Below are positions 35,985 to 44,353 of a stretch of 64,000 bases of DNA, piece after piece. The stretch's first letter is position 1. Each line of letters begins with the position of its first letter. The position numbers and the translations under genes are program-made. The notes beneath the pieces are model-generated. The model was not told the origin of the DNA. It did not search any database and saw only the letters and a program-made list of their open reading frames with translations. This stretch comes from Vreelandella nanhaiensis (lineage in GTDB: Bacteria; Pseudomonadota; Gammaproteobacteria; Pseudomonadales; Halomonadaceae): assembly GCF_003990185.1 (NCBI RefSeq), contig NZ_RZHF01000004.1, positions 434,001 through 498,000 on the forward strand. Reading direction: 5' to 3'.

Positions 35985-36683
35985 TTAAAATTTTGGGAGT
36001 GAGAAGCCTGCCAGCACATCCTGCAGCGCCTTGAGGTCTTCGGGATTGGATTGCTTCGCCTCGCCCGCGGACTCACTCCGGAGCAGATGGGACAGGCCAC
36101 GGTTGGCGATCACCGCAGACTGCGATTTCGAGAAGCCGGCCTCACGCAGGAACCGCTCGAAATCTGGAAGTGTTGGCAAGTCGCCGTGAGCGATCGCAAA
36201 CTTGACCGCCTCAACACGCGCTTCGTCATTAGCTGGAAACGTCACCAGTGATATTTCCATGAGGTCCAGCTCTTTGAGGCGGCGGACGCGCTCTACCTCG
36301 TCGTAGCTGTCGTCGATAACGTAATAGCCAATCGATAAGCCGGAGACCGCTTCCGCCTGCATTAAGGCGTGTGCCTCTGCTGCCTGGCGTACTGAGTCCT
36401 TAAGCAACCGTCCTTCGACGTAGAGGCCGTGCTCGTCTTCCTCCAGCTTGGTATAAATGCCTATCGGCTCGCCCTGGCGGTGCTGCCAAAGCACCGGCAC
36501 CTTACGGCCAGAGGCGTTAATGCGTTCCAAGGTTTTGGAGAATGCGCCCGGCATGACGACTTCGCCGTAGCTGTCGGCATTGCCAAACACACTGCCGTAG
36601 CCACTAAAAAAGCCGTCATCATTGACGGCTTTAATGTTGAGCTCGAAGTCTCGTACCTTTAGCGATGCTTTTTTACGTTTCAC
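35985..36683 (-). CDS. HK97-family prohead protease
   Basis: 232 aa serine protease (U35/herpes assemblin fold) that cleaves the capsid delta domain during maturation. Seen are FSGYGSVFGNADSYGEVVMPGAF, catalytic His in VLWQHRQGEPIG (about residue 67) and catalytic Ser in VSGLSIGYYV (about 115). DLMEISLVTFPANDEA is another family hallmark. The C-terminal tail (about 165-232) is variable. Between portal and capsid genes as usual; 10-bp overlap with the portal gene end. Confidence 0.93.
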   Translation of the reverse strand: MKRKKASLKVRDFELNIKAVNDDGFFSGYGSVFGNADSYGEVVMPGAFSKTLERINASGRKVPVLWQHRQGEPIGIYTKLEEDEHGLYVEGRLLKDSVRQAAEAHALMQAEAVSGLSIGYYVIDDSYDEVERVRRLKELDLMEISLVTFPANDEARVEAVKFAIAHGDLPTLPDFERFLREAGFSKSQSAVIANRGLSHLLRSESAGEAKQSNPEDLKALQDVLAGFSLPKF

Positions 36684-37947
36684 GCGGCTGCTCCTCTTCT
36701 TTAAGCCACGCGCGAAACGCGGCCTTAGCCTGCTGGTCGTCGGTGTTTTGGCCCAGCGCGTCCAGACTGATCATGTTGGATTGCACCGTCAGAACATCGC
36801 CGCCAGGCATTGGGGGCAGGTTCTCTCTGGCCCTGATCTCGTTACGGGTATTGATGCCGTTTTGCGACATCTGGCTGTAGAGAGCGGCGCGCCCTGCGCT
36901 ATCTGCCCTCAGAAGGCCTTCAAGGTTGAACTCGGCAAAGTAGCGCTTACGCTCAGCGGGCGTGAGCAGTTGGCGTTTAACGGCCTGCTCGATGCGCGTT
37001 AGGTAAGGGCGCAGCGAGTAGGTAAGAAAGGCTATGTTCTGCTGTTCTAGGCCTGTGCCCCAGGTGGTGCTTTTTTCGGTGTGTCCAATCATCCAGGGCG
37101 GCACCCTGAACCAGCGGCATATCTCTTCAATATTGAATGCCCGGGTCTGTAGCATCTGGGCGTCTTCGGGCTTCATTGTCAGCGGCTGGTAGGTGAAGCC
37201 GCCTTCTAACAGCAGAGTCTTGCCTGCGTTATTCGAACCGGTGAAGTCTTTCAGGCTCGCCCGAAATGTATCGCGCTGCTCTTTCGTTAGGACCTTGTCA
37301 GCCTGCACAAAGCCCGAGCTTTGCATTCCGTTAGCGAACATCTTGCCGGCGGTTTCTTCGGTGGCGATCGCCACACTAATGGAGTTACGCGCCACCCCAA
37401 TGACCGAAAGCCCTACCCGGCCATTCACGCCGAAACCCTTGACGTGAAAAACCTCATCCTCGCCCAGCGTTTCGGCCCCGTCGGGCCCGTTGTAAACGAA
37501 CTGCAGGTTGCCATCCTCGTCGTAGTCCGGGTCGTTCATGAACTCGGGCCAGAGCGGTTCCAGCGAAACGACGTGGCCAGCGCCGTTACGGGTTATGCGG
37601 GAATAGTGGTTACCCCACATTGCTACGTGGCAGACGACCAGCTCCCAGTATTCGACCGCGGTTAGGTCGGCGTGGGGCTGGTCATGCAGTAGGGTATAAA
37701 GCGAATGATCAGAGACCGCTCGTTTACCACCCTTTGCATCTCGTTCATAAAGCCCCAGCGGGAGAGTTGATACAGTTTCAGACAGCAGGCGAACGCAGGA
37801 CCATACAGCCGATAGCTGCAGCATGGTTTGTGCCGTAACGCTTTTGCCTGCGATTGAGCTGCCGCCATAGTAGGACTGCCAAAATCCGCCGTCGGTCAGG
37901 CGTAGCGTTTTGCCAATCCACTGACGCGTGGCTGTTAGGAGTCCCAT
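36673..37947 (-). CDS. HK97-family portal protein
   Basis: 424 aa. Typical segments are WSCVRLLSETVSTLPLGLYERD, YWELVVCHVAMWGNHYSRI, EDEVFHVKGFGVNG, FNIEEICRWFRVPPWMIGH and NIAFLTYSLRPYLTRIEQAVKRQLL. It forms the dodecameric ring at one capsid vertex for DNA entry and exit. ATG overlaps the terminase stop codon by one base (TAATG), a translational coupling, and the end overlaps the protease start by 11 bp. Confidence 0.95.
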   Translation of the reverse strand: MGLLTATRQWIGKTLRLTDGGFWQSYYGGSSIAGKSVTAQTMLQLSAVWSCVRLLSETVSTLPLGLYERDAKGGKRAVSDHSLYTLLHDQPHADLTAVEYWELVVCHVAMWGNHYSRITRNGAGHVVSLEPLWPEFMNDPDYDEDGNLQFVYNGPDGAETLGEDEVFHVKGFGVNGRVGLSVIGVARNSISVAIATEETAGKMFANGMQSSGFVQADKVLTKEQRDTFRASLKDFTGSNNAGKTLLLEGGFTYQPLTMKPEDAQMLQTRAFNIEEICRWFRVPPWMIGHTEKSTTWGTGLEQQNIAFLTYSLRPYLTRIEQAVKRQLLTPAERKRYFAEFNLEGLLRADSAGRAALYSQMSQNGINTRNEIRARENLPPMPGGDVLTVQSNMISLDALGQNTDDQQAKAAFRAWLKEEEQPRET

Positions 37948-39662
37948 TAAACGGTCACCATGTTGTTAATGAAGTCGTCGAGATCCTCGACAGATGTTTG
38001 TGCTGCGTTCATTGCACGGCCTATTGCCATGATTAAAGCCACGGCGCCGTCGATCTTGTTGTGTGAGCCCTGCTTAATCGGGCGCACCACGTCATCATTA
38101 CCGGGCAGGTACTTGCCTACTACGTTGCCCACGCACCAGGTCATGATCGGGTGGCCGTCGTGGTGGAAGCGGCCGGTTAATATCGCGGCTTCCAGTTCCT
38201 TCATCGGGTCCGACATGTGGGTGTAGCTTTGCTGGAGGGTGACCGGGTTCATGCCCGCGTCGTCCAGTTGGTGCGATAGGTTCGCCGCGCCGTGTGGGTC
38301 GATGCCTGACTCTTGCGCCGGGGCTTCTTCGTGGGCTTCGGTCGCCTGGGCAAGCACTTCGCGGTAGTCAATCTCCGCACCTTCGGTGCTCTCAAGCTGC
38401 TGTGCTTCGACCCATCCTTGGTACCGGTCAGCCGTGCGGCGGTCATCGTTGCTGAATACCGTGTCTTCCGGCACCCAGAACGTCGGGGCGATGCAGTAGT
38501 AGTGCGTCTTGCCGTCGATCTGTTTAACGAACACGCGGACCATGCCGGTTAAATCCAACTTACGGGCAAGGTCGAAACCGTAGTAGCAGTCGATGCCGCG
38601 GAACTGCTCAATCGTTAGCGTCCGGTCTTCGCACTTGCGCCAGGCCTCCATGTTGAAGAAGCCTTCTTTCGAAGAGACCCAAACGTTCAGGTGCTTTGTC
38701 TTGATGCGGTTGGCTGTGCGTGCCCGGGCCACGGCGGTTGCGATCTGGCTCTTGAGCCAGTCCAGCCCCACCGACACGTTGGCGTTGGGGTTGGCCTTGA
38801 TCAGCGCCTCTTCGCTGGTCCAGTCGTCGTCTGCATCGATGGTGTAAATCAGAGCGAACAGCTCGTCGTCCAGCTGCGTGCCGTCGAGCATTTCGATGCA
38901 GCGCTCGCGATGCGCGTAACACGGCCCCGCTATATCAAAGCCCGCTGTTGTGATCGCGAGTATCAGCGGCTGAAGGCGCGCACCCATGCCCGAGATCATC
39001 GTGTCGTACAGGTTTGAATCTGGGTGTTCGTGGTACTCGTCGATGATGGCCATCGAAGGACTGGAGCCGTCGCCAGGGTCTCCGATAACCGGTTCGAACT
39101 TGCTGCCGTCGGCACGCTCCAGCTTCTTTGCCCAGACCACAACACCGAAGCGCTTACGCAGAGCGGGCAGCTTCTTCGCCATGGCCAGCGCGGGTTTGAA
39201 TACTTCCCATGCCTGCTTTTCGCTTGTCGCGCCGCAGTACACTTCCGCGCCGTATTCTTTATCGGCACAGAAGGCGTATAGGCCTGACGCGGCGGCGATG
39301 ATCGATTTGCCGTTCTTACGCGGCACCTCGATGTAGGCCTCGCGGAACCGGCGCGTTCCATCCTTCTTTCGCACCCATCCGAAAATCATCGAGAACAGAA
39401 ACAGCTGCCAGGGCTCAAGCACCAGGCGTTGCTTTGAGCGCGCCCAACGGTCCTTGGTGTGCGGCATCTTCTGAATGAAGCGGCACACGCGCTCTGCTAA
39501 ATCACGGTCAAACTTATAGGGGTAGCTCTTGGCCTTGCTGGCCTTAACATCGTTGAGGTGCCGGGCGCAGGCTTGCTTAACGTATATGCATGCGGGGATC
39601 CGGCCGCCTACAACGTCTCTCGCGTACTTCTGCGCCGCGTTGACGTTGGGGTATGCGGCCAT
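37947..39662 (-). CDS. Terminase large subunit
   Basis: 571 aa packaging motor. The ATPase part has a Walker-A-like loop (VPRKNGKSI near residue 115), Walker B with catalytic Glu in MAIIDEYHEH, and a coupling ILAITTAG segment. The nuclease domain begins near YYGFDLARKLDLTGMV, its Asp being a likely metal ligand, and ends near KIDGAVALIMAIGRAM. HK97/P27-type class. The final 15 residues (SVEDLDDFINNMVTV) unexpectedly copy a capsid-protein motif; see findings. Follows terS by 3 bp. Confidence 0.95.
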   Translation of the reverse strand: MAAYPNVNAAQKYARDVVGGRIPACIYVKQACARHLNDVKASKAKSYPYKFDRDLAERVCRFIQKMPHTKDRWARSKQRLVLEPWQLFLFSMIFGWVRKKDGTRRFREAYIEVPRKNGKSIIAAASGLYAFCADKEYGAEVYCGATSEKQAWEVFKPALAMAKKLPALRKRFGVVVWAKKLERADGSKFEPVIGDPGDGSSPSMAIIDEYHEHPDSNLYDTMISGMGARLQPLILAITTAGFDIAGPCYAHRERCIEMLDGTQLDDELFALIYTIDADDDWTSEEALIKANPNANVSVGLDWLKSQIATAVARARTANRIKTKHLNVWVSSKEGFFNMEAWRKCEDRTLTIEQFRGIDCYYGFDLARKLDLTGMVRVFVKQIDGKTHYYCIAPTFWVPEDTVFSNDDRRTADRYQGWVEAQQLESTEGAEIDYREVLAQATEAHEEAPAQESGIDPHGAANLSHQLDDAGMNPVTLQQSYTHMSDPMKELEAAILTGRFHHDGHPIMTWCVGNVVGKYLPGNDDVVRPIKQGSHNKIDGAVALIMAIGRAMNAAQTSVEDLDDFINNMVTV

Positions 39663-39665
39663 GTT

Positions 39666-40130
39666 TTAAAACTCGCTAAAGTCGTCGTCCTCGTTGCCGT
39701 CGTCGTCGCTATTACTCGCGCCGAGCATGCGCAGCCTCGTTAATGGGTCTAGCCCAAGCAGCGATCCCAGGCGCGATAGCTGCGCAATGGCATCGTTACG
39801 CGCCGCCACGTAGGGGCTTTTCTTGATGCTGCCGTCTGAGGTAGCCACGACCATGCCACCGTCGTCCGCGGCCCAGTCGGTTATTTTCAGGTCGGCGGTA
39901 ATCATGTAAGAGAAGCTGTTGCAGTAGGCCAGCAGCAGCGGCGCGTCTTCAGGCTCGAAAGTGCCGCGCTCGATCAGGATCTTGCTTTGGCTTTTCCAAA
40001 GCCGGACGGCGTTCTCGTCAATCAGCTCGGGCGGCGGCGCAATCCGCGAAATCGAGCTTTGGTGTTTCATGTCCGTCTTGCGTTTTCGCCCACCGCCAGA
40101 CGCCCGAACCGGGGCATTGCTATTGGCCAT
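39666..40130 (-). CDS. Terminase small subunit (P27 family)
   Basis: 154 aa DNA-recognition subunit. It starts MANSNAPVRASGGGRKRKTD, has the P27-like pattern PPPELIDENAVRLWKSQSKILIERGTFEPEDAPLLLAYCNSF, and SPYVAARNDAIAQLSRLGSLLGLDPLTRLRM with the typical final helix. It ends in an acidic Asp/Glu run. It initiates packaging with the large subunit; the cos/pac site is expected upstream, toward the HNH gene. Confidence 0.9.
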   Translation of the reverse strand: MANSNAPVRASGGGRKRKTDMKHQSSISRIAPPPELIDENAVRLWKSQSKILIERGTFEPEDAPLLLAYCNSFSYMITADLKITDWAADDGGMVVATSDGSIKKSPYVAARNDAIAQLSRLGSLLGLDPLTRLRMLGASNSDDDGNEDDDFSEF

Positions 40131-40232
40131 ACCGGCTCCAGAAAATTTTCCTTATTTCTCACGCGTAAAAAAAAGCCTGAGGGTGCGGTGTCCGCGTTCG
40201 AGGGCTGTAGAGATTTACCCCGCCCCCCTGTG

Positions 40233-40595
40233 TCAGCCGCCGCGCTGGCGCGCCCGCAACGCTTCGGCCTGCGTCTTCGCCGTGTGACACGGCCCACACA
40301 GTGACTCAAGGTTAGCGCTCGCTGTCGCGCCTCCCTCGGCTTCTGGGACGATGTGATCGACCGACTCAAACGGCGTGGCTTTACCCTGTCGCTTGCACTC
40401 TTGGCACAGGTAACGGTCACGTTCTGCCACGGCATCACGAATGCGGCGCCATGCTCGGCCACCACGGCCACGACCAGCGCGACCTCTTGTCCATGCCTTA
40501 GCCTGGTCTGCGTGTTCGTCGCAATAGCCGTGAGAGTGGCGCGTTGTCTTACGGCATAGCTCGTCGCGGCAGGGTGTGGGCGTGCGGGCTGGCAT
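40233..40595 (-). CDS. HNH endonuclease (packaging-associated)
   Basis: 120 aa. A CxxC pair (CQEC), the HNH core VDHIVPEAEGGATASANLESLC split as His-Ile, Asn and the closing CGPCH, plus a basic N-terminal half (RGRAGRGRGGRAWRRIRD). In HK97-like cos phages an HNH protein encoded beside terS stimulates terminase cleavage at cos; the position here (102 bp before terS) fits. Overlaps the preceding small gene by one base. Confidence 0.9.
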   Translation of the reverse strand: MPARTPTPCRDELCRKTTRHSHGYCDEHADQAKAWTRGRAGRGRGGRAWRRIRDAVAERDRYLCQECKRQGKATPFESVDHIVPEAEGGATASANLESLCGPCHTAKTQAEALRARQRGG

Positions 40596-40801
40596 TAGTC
40601 TTCATCCGGGTCGAGGTACCGCGAGGACGCGCCGTCAATGTCGGCATCCAGGTCTTCGGCTTCTTGCGATAGCAGATAGTCGATCACTTGTTGATTGCTA
40701 TCAGCCAGCCGGGTGATTGCTTCGGTCTGAGCTTGTAGGGCGGCGACTAATAAACAGGATTCTGATTGCCCGGGCATAAGCTCTTTTTTTTCCCCATTCA
40801 T
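40595..40801 (-). CDS. Small acidic phage protein before HNH gene
   Basis: 68 aa: MNGEKKELMPGQSESCLLV, a helix (ALQAQTEAITRLADSNQQVIDYLL) then an acidic tail (SQEAEDLDADIDGA...DPDED). TAATG overlap with the HNH gene shows coupled translation. Small acidic helical proteins are common here in related prophages; function unknown. Confidence 0.65.
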   Translation of the reverse strand: MNGEKKELMPGQSESCLLVAALQAQTEAITRLADSNQQVIDYLLSQEAEDLDADIDGASSRYLDPDED

Positions 40802-40819
40802 CCGGCCTATCCTCTTTCA

Positions 40820-40848
40820 TTGACACGCATTTCAATTAGCACGAATAT
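40820..40848 (+). promoter_or_regulatory. Candidate promoter for counter-oriented moron gene
   Basis: TTGACA (40820-40825), 17-bp spacer, GAATAT (40843-40848), about 50 bp upstream of the plus-strand ATG at 40897. Perfect -35, weak -10. Confidence 0.5.
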
Positions 40849-40896
40849 CACTAAGCAACCTTAACTCTAACTTTCAATACCAAGAGAGCTTGAAAC

Positions 40897-41133
40897 ATGG
40901 CGGATAGAACTGATTTCTCAAATATTTTAAGCAATTACTATCAATCGGCCGGTACAGAACCAAGCCCCCAATCAGAACAAATTAAAAGAAGGAAAGCTGT
41001 AACAGCCGCTCTATCAATTATTGAAGCTCATGCCCTAGGCGGAGGCGGGCACCACCCTGATCTTTACAGGAACGCACTCGGTCCGCTAGCTGACGCAATA
41101 CAAAGAGCGCTAGAAAACGGTAACACTGGTTAA
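40897..41133 (+). CDS. Small counter-oriented protein (moron candidate)
   Basis: 78 aa starting MADRTDFSNILSNYYQSAG. AAGAGAG lies about 8 bp upstream of the ATG and a sigma70-like promoter further upstream. The protein is predicted helical (KRRKAVTAALSIIEAHALG, HPDLYRNALGPLADAIQRAL) without TM or signal peptide. It stands alone on the plus strand between the holin and HNH genes of the minus-strand late operon, a classic moron placement allowing expression in the lysogen. No recognised family. Confidence 0.65.
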   Translation: MADRTDFSNILSNYYQSAGTEPSPQSEQIKRRKAVTAALSIIEAHALGGGGHHPDLYRNALGPLADAIQRALENGNTG

Positions 41134-41136
41134 GAT

Positions 41137-41724
41137 TTATCGAATTTTCTTTTTTGTCAGTATCTGCTCTATCCAAGAAGCAGGCGCTTGCCCCATCATC
41201 GCCTGCTTATCATCACTTCGCTTCTTGATGTTTATGCCCTGAACAGCCCCCTGGGCAACTACCGACCAGATCAGCACATCCACTACAACAGGCAGTTGGG
41301 TGGGATCGAGAACCACGACGGCCAGCAGACCGAAGTTCACGGCGGCCAGGCTAGCGCTAAGCATCCAGCCGTTGAACGGTCGCCAACCTGCGCGCCACCA
41401 CCCTTCTGCAGCTAACTCAGATCGGATCGTCTGATTCACTTCTGATAGTCGCTTGGTTTCTTCCTGAGCCTGAACAGCCTCAGCCTGCAAACGCATGCCT
41501 ATCAATTCACGCTCATGTTCATTATTGAGGCGGATAAGGGACTCACGTTTGACAGGATCGTCCAAAGCCGCCACCAGGGCAGCTGGAGTATTTCTGATAC
41601 CTAACGCGCTGGTAACCATAGCAGCAGCGCCTGCTGTAATACCGCCCACTCCCGGACCTCCAAGTGCTGTGGCCACTGCTGGCGCGTACTTGGCGACCTC
41701 TTCAACTGTATCGCGCCAGTTCAT
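41137..41724 (-). CDS. Holin (3TM family)
   Basis: 195 aa. An Ala/Gly-rich N-terminal hydrophobic segment (about 13-45, VGGITAGAAAMVTSALG) is followed by a charged helix (LNNEHERELIGMRLQAEAVQAQEET) and then GWWRAGWRPFNGWMLSASLAAVNFGLLAVVVLD. The W-R-P-x-x-G-W motif and two TM segments (about 113-135 and 140-160) match Holin_3TMs proteins. It would permeabilise the inner membrane to release the endolysin. Overlaps the preceding gene by 4 bp. Confidence 0.82.
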   Translation of the reverse strand: MNWRDTVEEVAKYAPAVATALGGPGVGGITAGAAAMVTSALGIRNTPAALVAALDDPVKRESLIRLNNEHERELIGMRLQAEAVQAQEETKRLSEVNQTIRSELAAEGWWRAGWRPFNGWMLSASLAAVNFGLLAVVVLDPTQLPVVVDVLIWSVVAQGAVQGINIKKRSDDKQAMMGQAPASWIEQILTKKKIR

Positions 41725-42026
41725 CGCACACTCTCCAGTGCCGACACTCGGGTATCAAGGTTATCGATGCGGCTTTCAATCTCGTTAAGCTCGCGCTGAG
41801 CGTCTACTTTCCTGTAGTACGTATCGTTCCAGCTCCTCAGCTCTTCACGCATCTGGTGCAGCGTCAAACCCTGCGTTGCCAGACGCTCTTCAAGCACGGC
41901 CGACTGACGCCCTATCTGAACAAGCTCCGTGCCTGCCCATAGGATCAAGGCCACTAACAGCACTTGAATGCCGGTCTGCATATGCCGCTCAAACACTGAT
42001 GGTTTCACGTCCATTTCCTCGGGCAT
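41721..42026 (-). CDS. Single-TM coiled-coil lysis-cassette protein (possible inner spanin)
   Basis: 101 aa. One N-terminal membrane segment (about 18-36, GIQVLLVALILWAGTELVQI) is followed by a long charged coiled coil (LEERLATQGLTLHQMREELRSW, RELNEIESRIDNLDTRVSALE). This topology and its place between endolysin and holin genes resemble Rz-type inner spanins. However, no embedded Rz1-like lipoprotein ORF is seen, so an accessory holin or another envelope protein is equally possible. Confidence 0.6.
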   Translation of the reverse strand: MPEEMDVKPSVFERHMQTGIQVLLVALILWAGTELVQIGRQSAVLEERLATQGLTLHQMREELRSWNDTYYRKVDAQRELNEIESRIDNLDTRVSALESVR

Positions 42027-42577
42027 TACCTCGCCCTCCGGTTAAGCTGGGCCCGCTCATACCACGTCTTGTCGGCATCACACAGTTGCCCGCGGGCATG
42101 CTGGAACTCATGAAGCAGTCGCTCTAATGAATGCTCATGCTGCCCATAACCCGCGCCCGGCAGTGACGCCCAGATATTACGGCAACGGTCGATCGCTTCA
42201 GCGATGCGGCCTTCCTGAATCAGGGGCAGCGCCCTTTGCTCGCGTATCTGCTGAATAGCGCAGCGGTCCTGGCTCAATGGGCCAAAGTCGGGCAGGCCCA
42301 ACTGATCACGGTAATGCGGCCAGTAGCGGCTTAGCTGTTGATAGCGACCAGCAGCGGTTGAGCTCAAGCCCTTACGGATCTTCACCAGCTGCTGCGGGTG
42401 GTCGTCGTAATCGTCCATGAGAATGAGCTTGCTGGGGATAGACCCCACAATGATGCGGTAGCCGTTATCGGTACGCGGATCATCGAGCATGGCTTTGCCC
42501 AGCTCAGCAAACGCCAGCATGTCGAGAAACGCGCACACGTTGACGCCGCCTGCTTGGGCGGGAGTGATAACAGGCAT
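42026..42577 (-). CDS. Endolysin, lambda R-type lytic transglycosylase
   Basis: 183 aa. Strong resemblance to lambda R: FLDMLAFAELGKAM (catalytic Glu at about residue 25), DNGYRIIVGS, DYDDHPQQLVKI, STAAGRYQQLSRYWPHYRDQLGLPDFGPLSQDRCAIQQI and AIDRCRNIWASLPGAGYGQHEH. It cleaves the glycan strand of peptidoglycan, forming anhydro ends. No signal-arrest sequence, so it needs the holin. First gene of the lysis cassette in transcription order; TAATG coupling to the next gene. Confidence 0.92.
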   Translation of the reverse strand: MPVITPAQAGGVNVCAFLDMLAFAELGKAMLDDPRTDNGYRIIVGSIPSKLILMDDYDDHPQQLVKIRKGLSSTAAGRYQQLSRYWPHYRDQLGLPDFGPLSQDRCAIQQIREQRALPLIQEGRIAEAIDRCRNIWASLPGAGYGQHEHSLERLLHEFQHARGQLCDADKTWYERAQLNRRAR

Positions 42578-42655
42578 AGGCAGTCACTTGGTATAAAAGG
42601 CCCCGCACGACTGGGGCAAGGCGCCAGATGGCGCGCGACAGGAACAGCGGAAAGC

Positions 42656-42690
42656 AAAAAGCCCCGCCGGGGTGACCGGCGAGGCTTTAT
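42656..42690. terminator. Bidirectional terminator between early and late regions
   Basis: AAAAAGCC...GCCGG / CCGGC...GGCTTTA, a GC-rich stem with A and T runs on both sides, between the 244-aa regulator candidate and the endolysin gene. Confidence 0.75.
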
Positions 42691-42807
42691 AGTATGTGGC
42701 GGCTAGCTGCATTAAGTGCCAGCCTATATAAACACTACATCAGCAGTTCCCAAGATGCAACACTTAAAAACAGATACAGTTACTTAGCGATACAGATACA
42801 GTGGTTA

Positions 42808-43542
42808 TTATCCGATTTTAGCGAGCATTATCATTTGCGCCCTGGCCTCAAGCGCAGCCCTTTTTATAGCTTGGCCCTTGTTGAATAGCGGCACCTGATG
42901 CTTCGTTTCTACCATCCGCGCATATCCATCTACTGACTGCTCCCAATGTCCCGCCAGCAAATTCCGCTCCTCGGCGCTCCTGGGTATATGGCATGCCTTA
43001 CGGTTACCTAGTATGGCCCGCGCTTCAGTCTCAAAGCATACGAGCGTGGCGCCAGCGCCAATACCCGGTGAAAACCCCAAACGCTGCGCATAAGGTCCCA
43101 GGTCTGCAGCAATCTGATCGTAACTCTTACCCCAAGGCCCGGTCACCCGCCGGTCTGTTTTTGCCGCCTGGATAAGCGCTGCTAATAGAGCACGAGGTCG
43201 AAGCTTGGCATATTCTAAAAACTGTCGGGCTTCCTCATGGGCGGCGTGCACACGAATGCCCCGATCATAGGCAATTGCCAGTGGGTCAGCCGCGGCCGTT
43301 CCTCCACCAGGGTGCTCGCCAAGTTTCGCGGTTGAGCTGAATGGCTGAAAACCTAAATTCTCATGAGCAAACCACGTACGGCGTTCCACCTCCATATCCA
43401 ATACTCGGCTTACAAATATCCGCGTCGCCTCCGGATCGTGGCCTGCATGCGACTCTCTAGCGAACTCGCGTAAACGGCCAATCGGCATCTGCTCATACAT
43501 TTCCCGCATCGTGCTCCCTTCTTTACTCAATGCCATGCCCAT
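42808..43542 (-). CDS. Phage protein at the early/late boundary, possible late regulator
   Basis: 244 aa from ATG 43542 (MGMALSKEGSTMREMYEQMP). GGAGG lies 8 bp upstream and the ATG overlaps the nuclease stop (TAATG). No domain is recognised for certain. The sequence is helical and basic, with VSRVLDMEVERRTWFAHENLGFQPF, a long polar middle and YDQIAADLGPYAQRLGF. It is the last gene of the early minus-strand operon and precedes a terminator and the lysis genes, the place where lambda-type phages carry the late antiterminator Q. A Q-like role is only positional inference. Confidence 0.6.
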   Translation of the reverse strand: MGMALSKEGSTMREMYEQMPIGRLREFARESHAGHDPEATRIFVSRVLDMEVERRTWFAHENLGFQPFSSTAKLGEHPGGGTAAADPLAIAYDRGIRVHAAHEEARQFLEYAKLRPRALLAALIQAAKTDRRVTGPWGKSYDQIAADLGPYAQRLGFSPGIGAGATLVCFETEARAILGNRKACHIPRSAEERNLLAGHWEQSVDGYARMVETKHQVPLFNKGQAIKRAALEARAQMIMLAKIG

Positions 43543-44057
43543 TAGCTCTTCCTCCACTCGGTGCCACCAATATTTGCTTTCGTGTAATGGCTATATGAAG
43601 GGCCTAAACACGCATAGTTATCCAGCAGCCGCTTAGCTTCCTCAAGCCCTACTGCCAGCACAGCGCAATAACCGCGCTCTTCTGCCCGCGCCAGCCATTC
43701 ACGCTGGCTCTCTGCCAGTGCTGCCGTATGCGGTGGCGAGGCCTTGAACTCCATGTACAGGCCATGCCACCCGCCGCGGGCATCCATCACCACCAGATCG
43801 CTCACACCTGATTTAACTCCCTGGCGCTTCATTGCGGCCCCAGTGCTCTTGCTGCGCTGACCACCGTTAGGCACGTGGTAGGTCACGTCGTACAAATCAC
43901 CTACAGGCTCGCCGCGCATCTTCTCACCCAAGAGCCAGCGAATTAAAACGGCCTGCTCGCTACCTTCCCAATCAGTCGGGCGCTTTCGCGGGGATCCATC
44001 GTTGTTGGTATTGAGTACGCGGCGCTGCTTGCAGGGTGGTTTACGTGCTGTAGTCAT
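43542..44057 (-). CDS. VRR-NUC domain nuclease
   Basis: 171 aa. PD-(D/E)XK nuclease of the VRR-NUC family: DWEGSEQAVLIRWL (first Glu), YHVPNGGQRS, AMKRQGVKSGVSDLVV (Asp), GLYMEFKA (Glu-x-Lys) and SQREWLARAEERGYCAVLAVG. Stand-alone phage VRR-NUC proteins are thought to act on branched DNA during replication or recombination, replacing RusA-type resolvases. ATGA overlap with the gene upstream. Confidence 0.88.
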   Translation of the reverse strand: MTTARKPPCKQRRVLNTNNDGSPRKRPTDWEGSEQAVLIRWLLGEKMRGEPVGDLYDVTYHVPNGGQRSKSTGAAMKRQGVKSGVSDLVVMDARGGWHGLYMEFKASPPHTAALAESQREWLARAEERGYCAVLAVGLEEAKRLLDNYACLGPSYSHYTKANIGGTEWRKS

Positions 44058-44353
44058 ACATCACCCCGCTGGCGCTGCTTGCGCTCCCATTTGCTGTAAT
44101 CCGCCATAATCCGGTCGAGCATGACGCGTGCGGCGTCGTTGTGATCAATCTCGGCGCGACTCTCAACACTGCACGCCTTACGCAGCCAATCGGCGCAATC
44201 TTCGGGCGTGTGGGTGCCATCAGGCATCTGGTCTACGGGCACCTGGTGTACACGGCGTCGGCGTTGGTCCAGGTAAAGGCCAAAGCGCGGATTCTGGCAA
44301 AGCATGGCGGCACGGCGGGAGTGCTGGCCGCCCTTCTGTGTAGTGTCTGTCAT
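44054..44353 (-). CDS. Phage early-region hypothetical protein
   Basis: 99 aa from ATG 44353, preceded by GGAGGG 8 bp upstream. The ATG overlaps the stop of a 49-aa zinc-ribbon gene (ATGA). Sequence MTDTTQKGGQHSRRAAMLC, then NPRFGLYLDQRRRRVHQVPVDQMPDG, HTPEDCADWLRKACSVESRAEI and a basic C terminus. Similar small proteins of unknown role occur near VRR-NUC or recombination genes in Pseudomonas and Halomonas prophages. Confidence 0.65.
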   Translation of the reverse strand: MTDTTQKGGQHSRRAAMLCQNPRFGLYLDQRRRRVHQVPVDQMPDGTHTPEDCADWLRKACSVESRAEIDHNDAARVMLDRIMADYSKWERKQRQRGDV

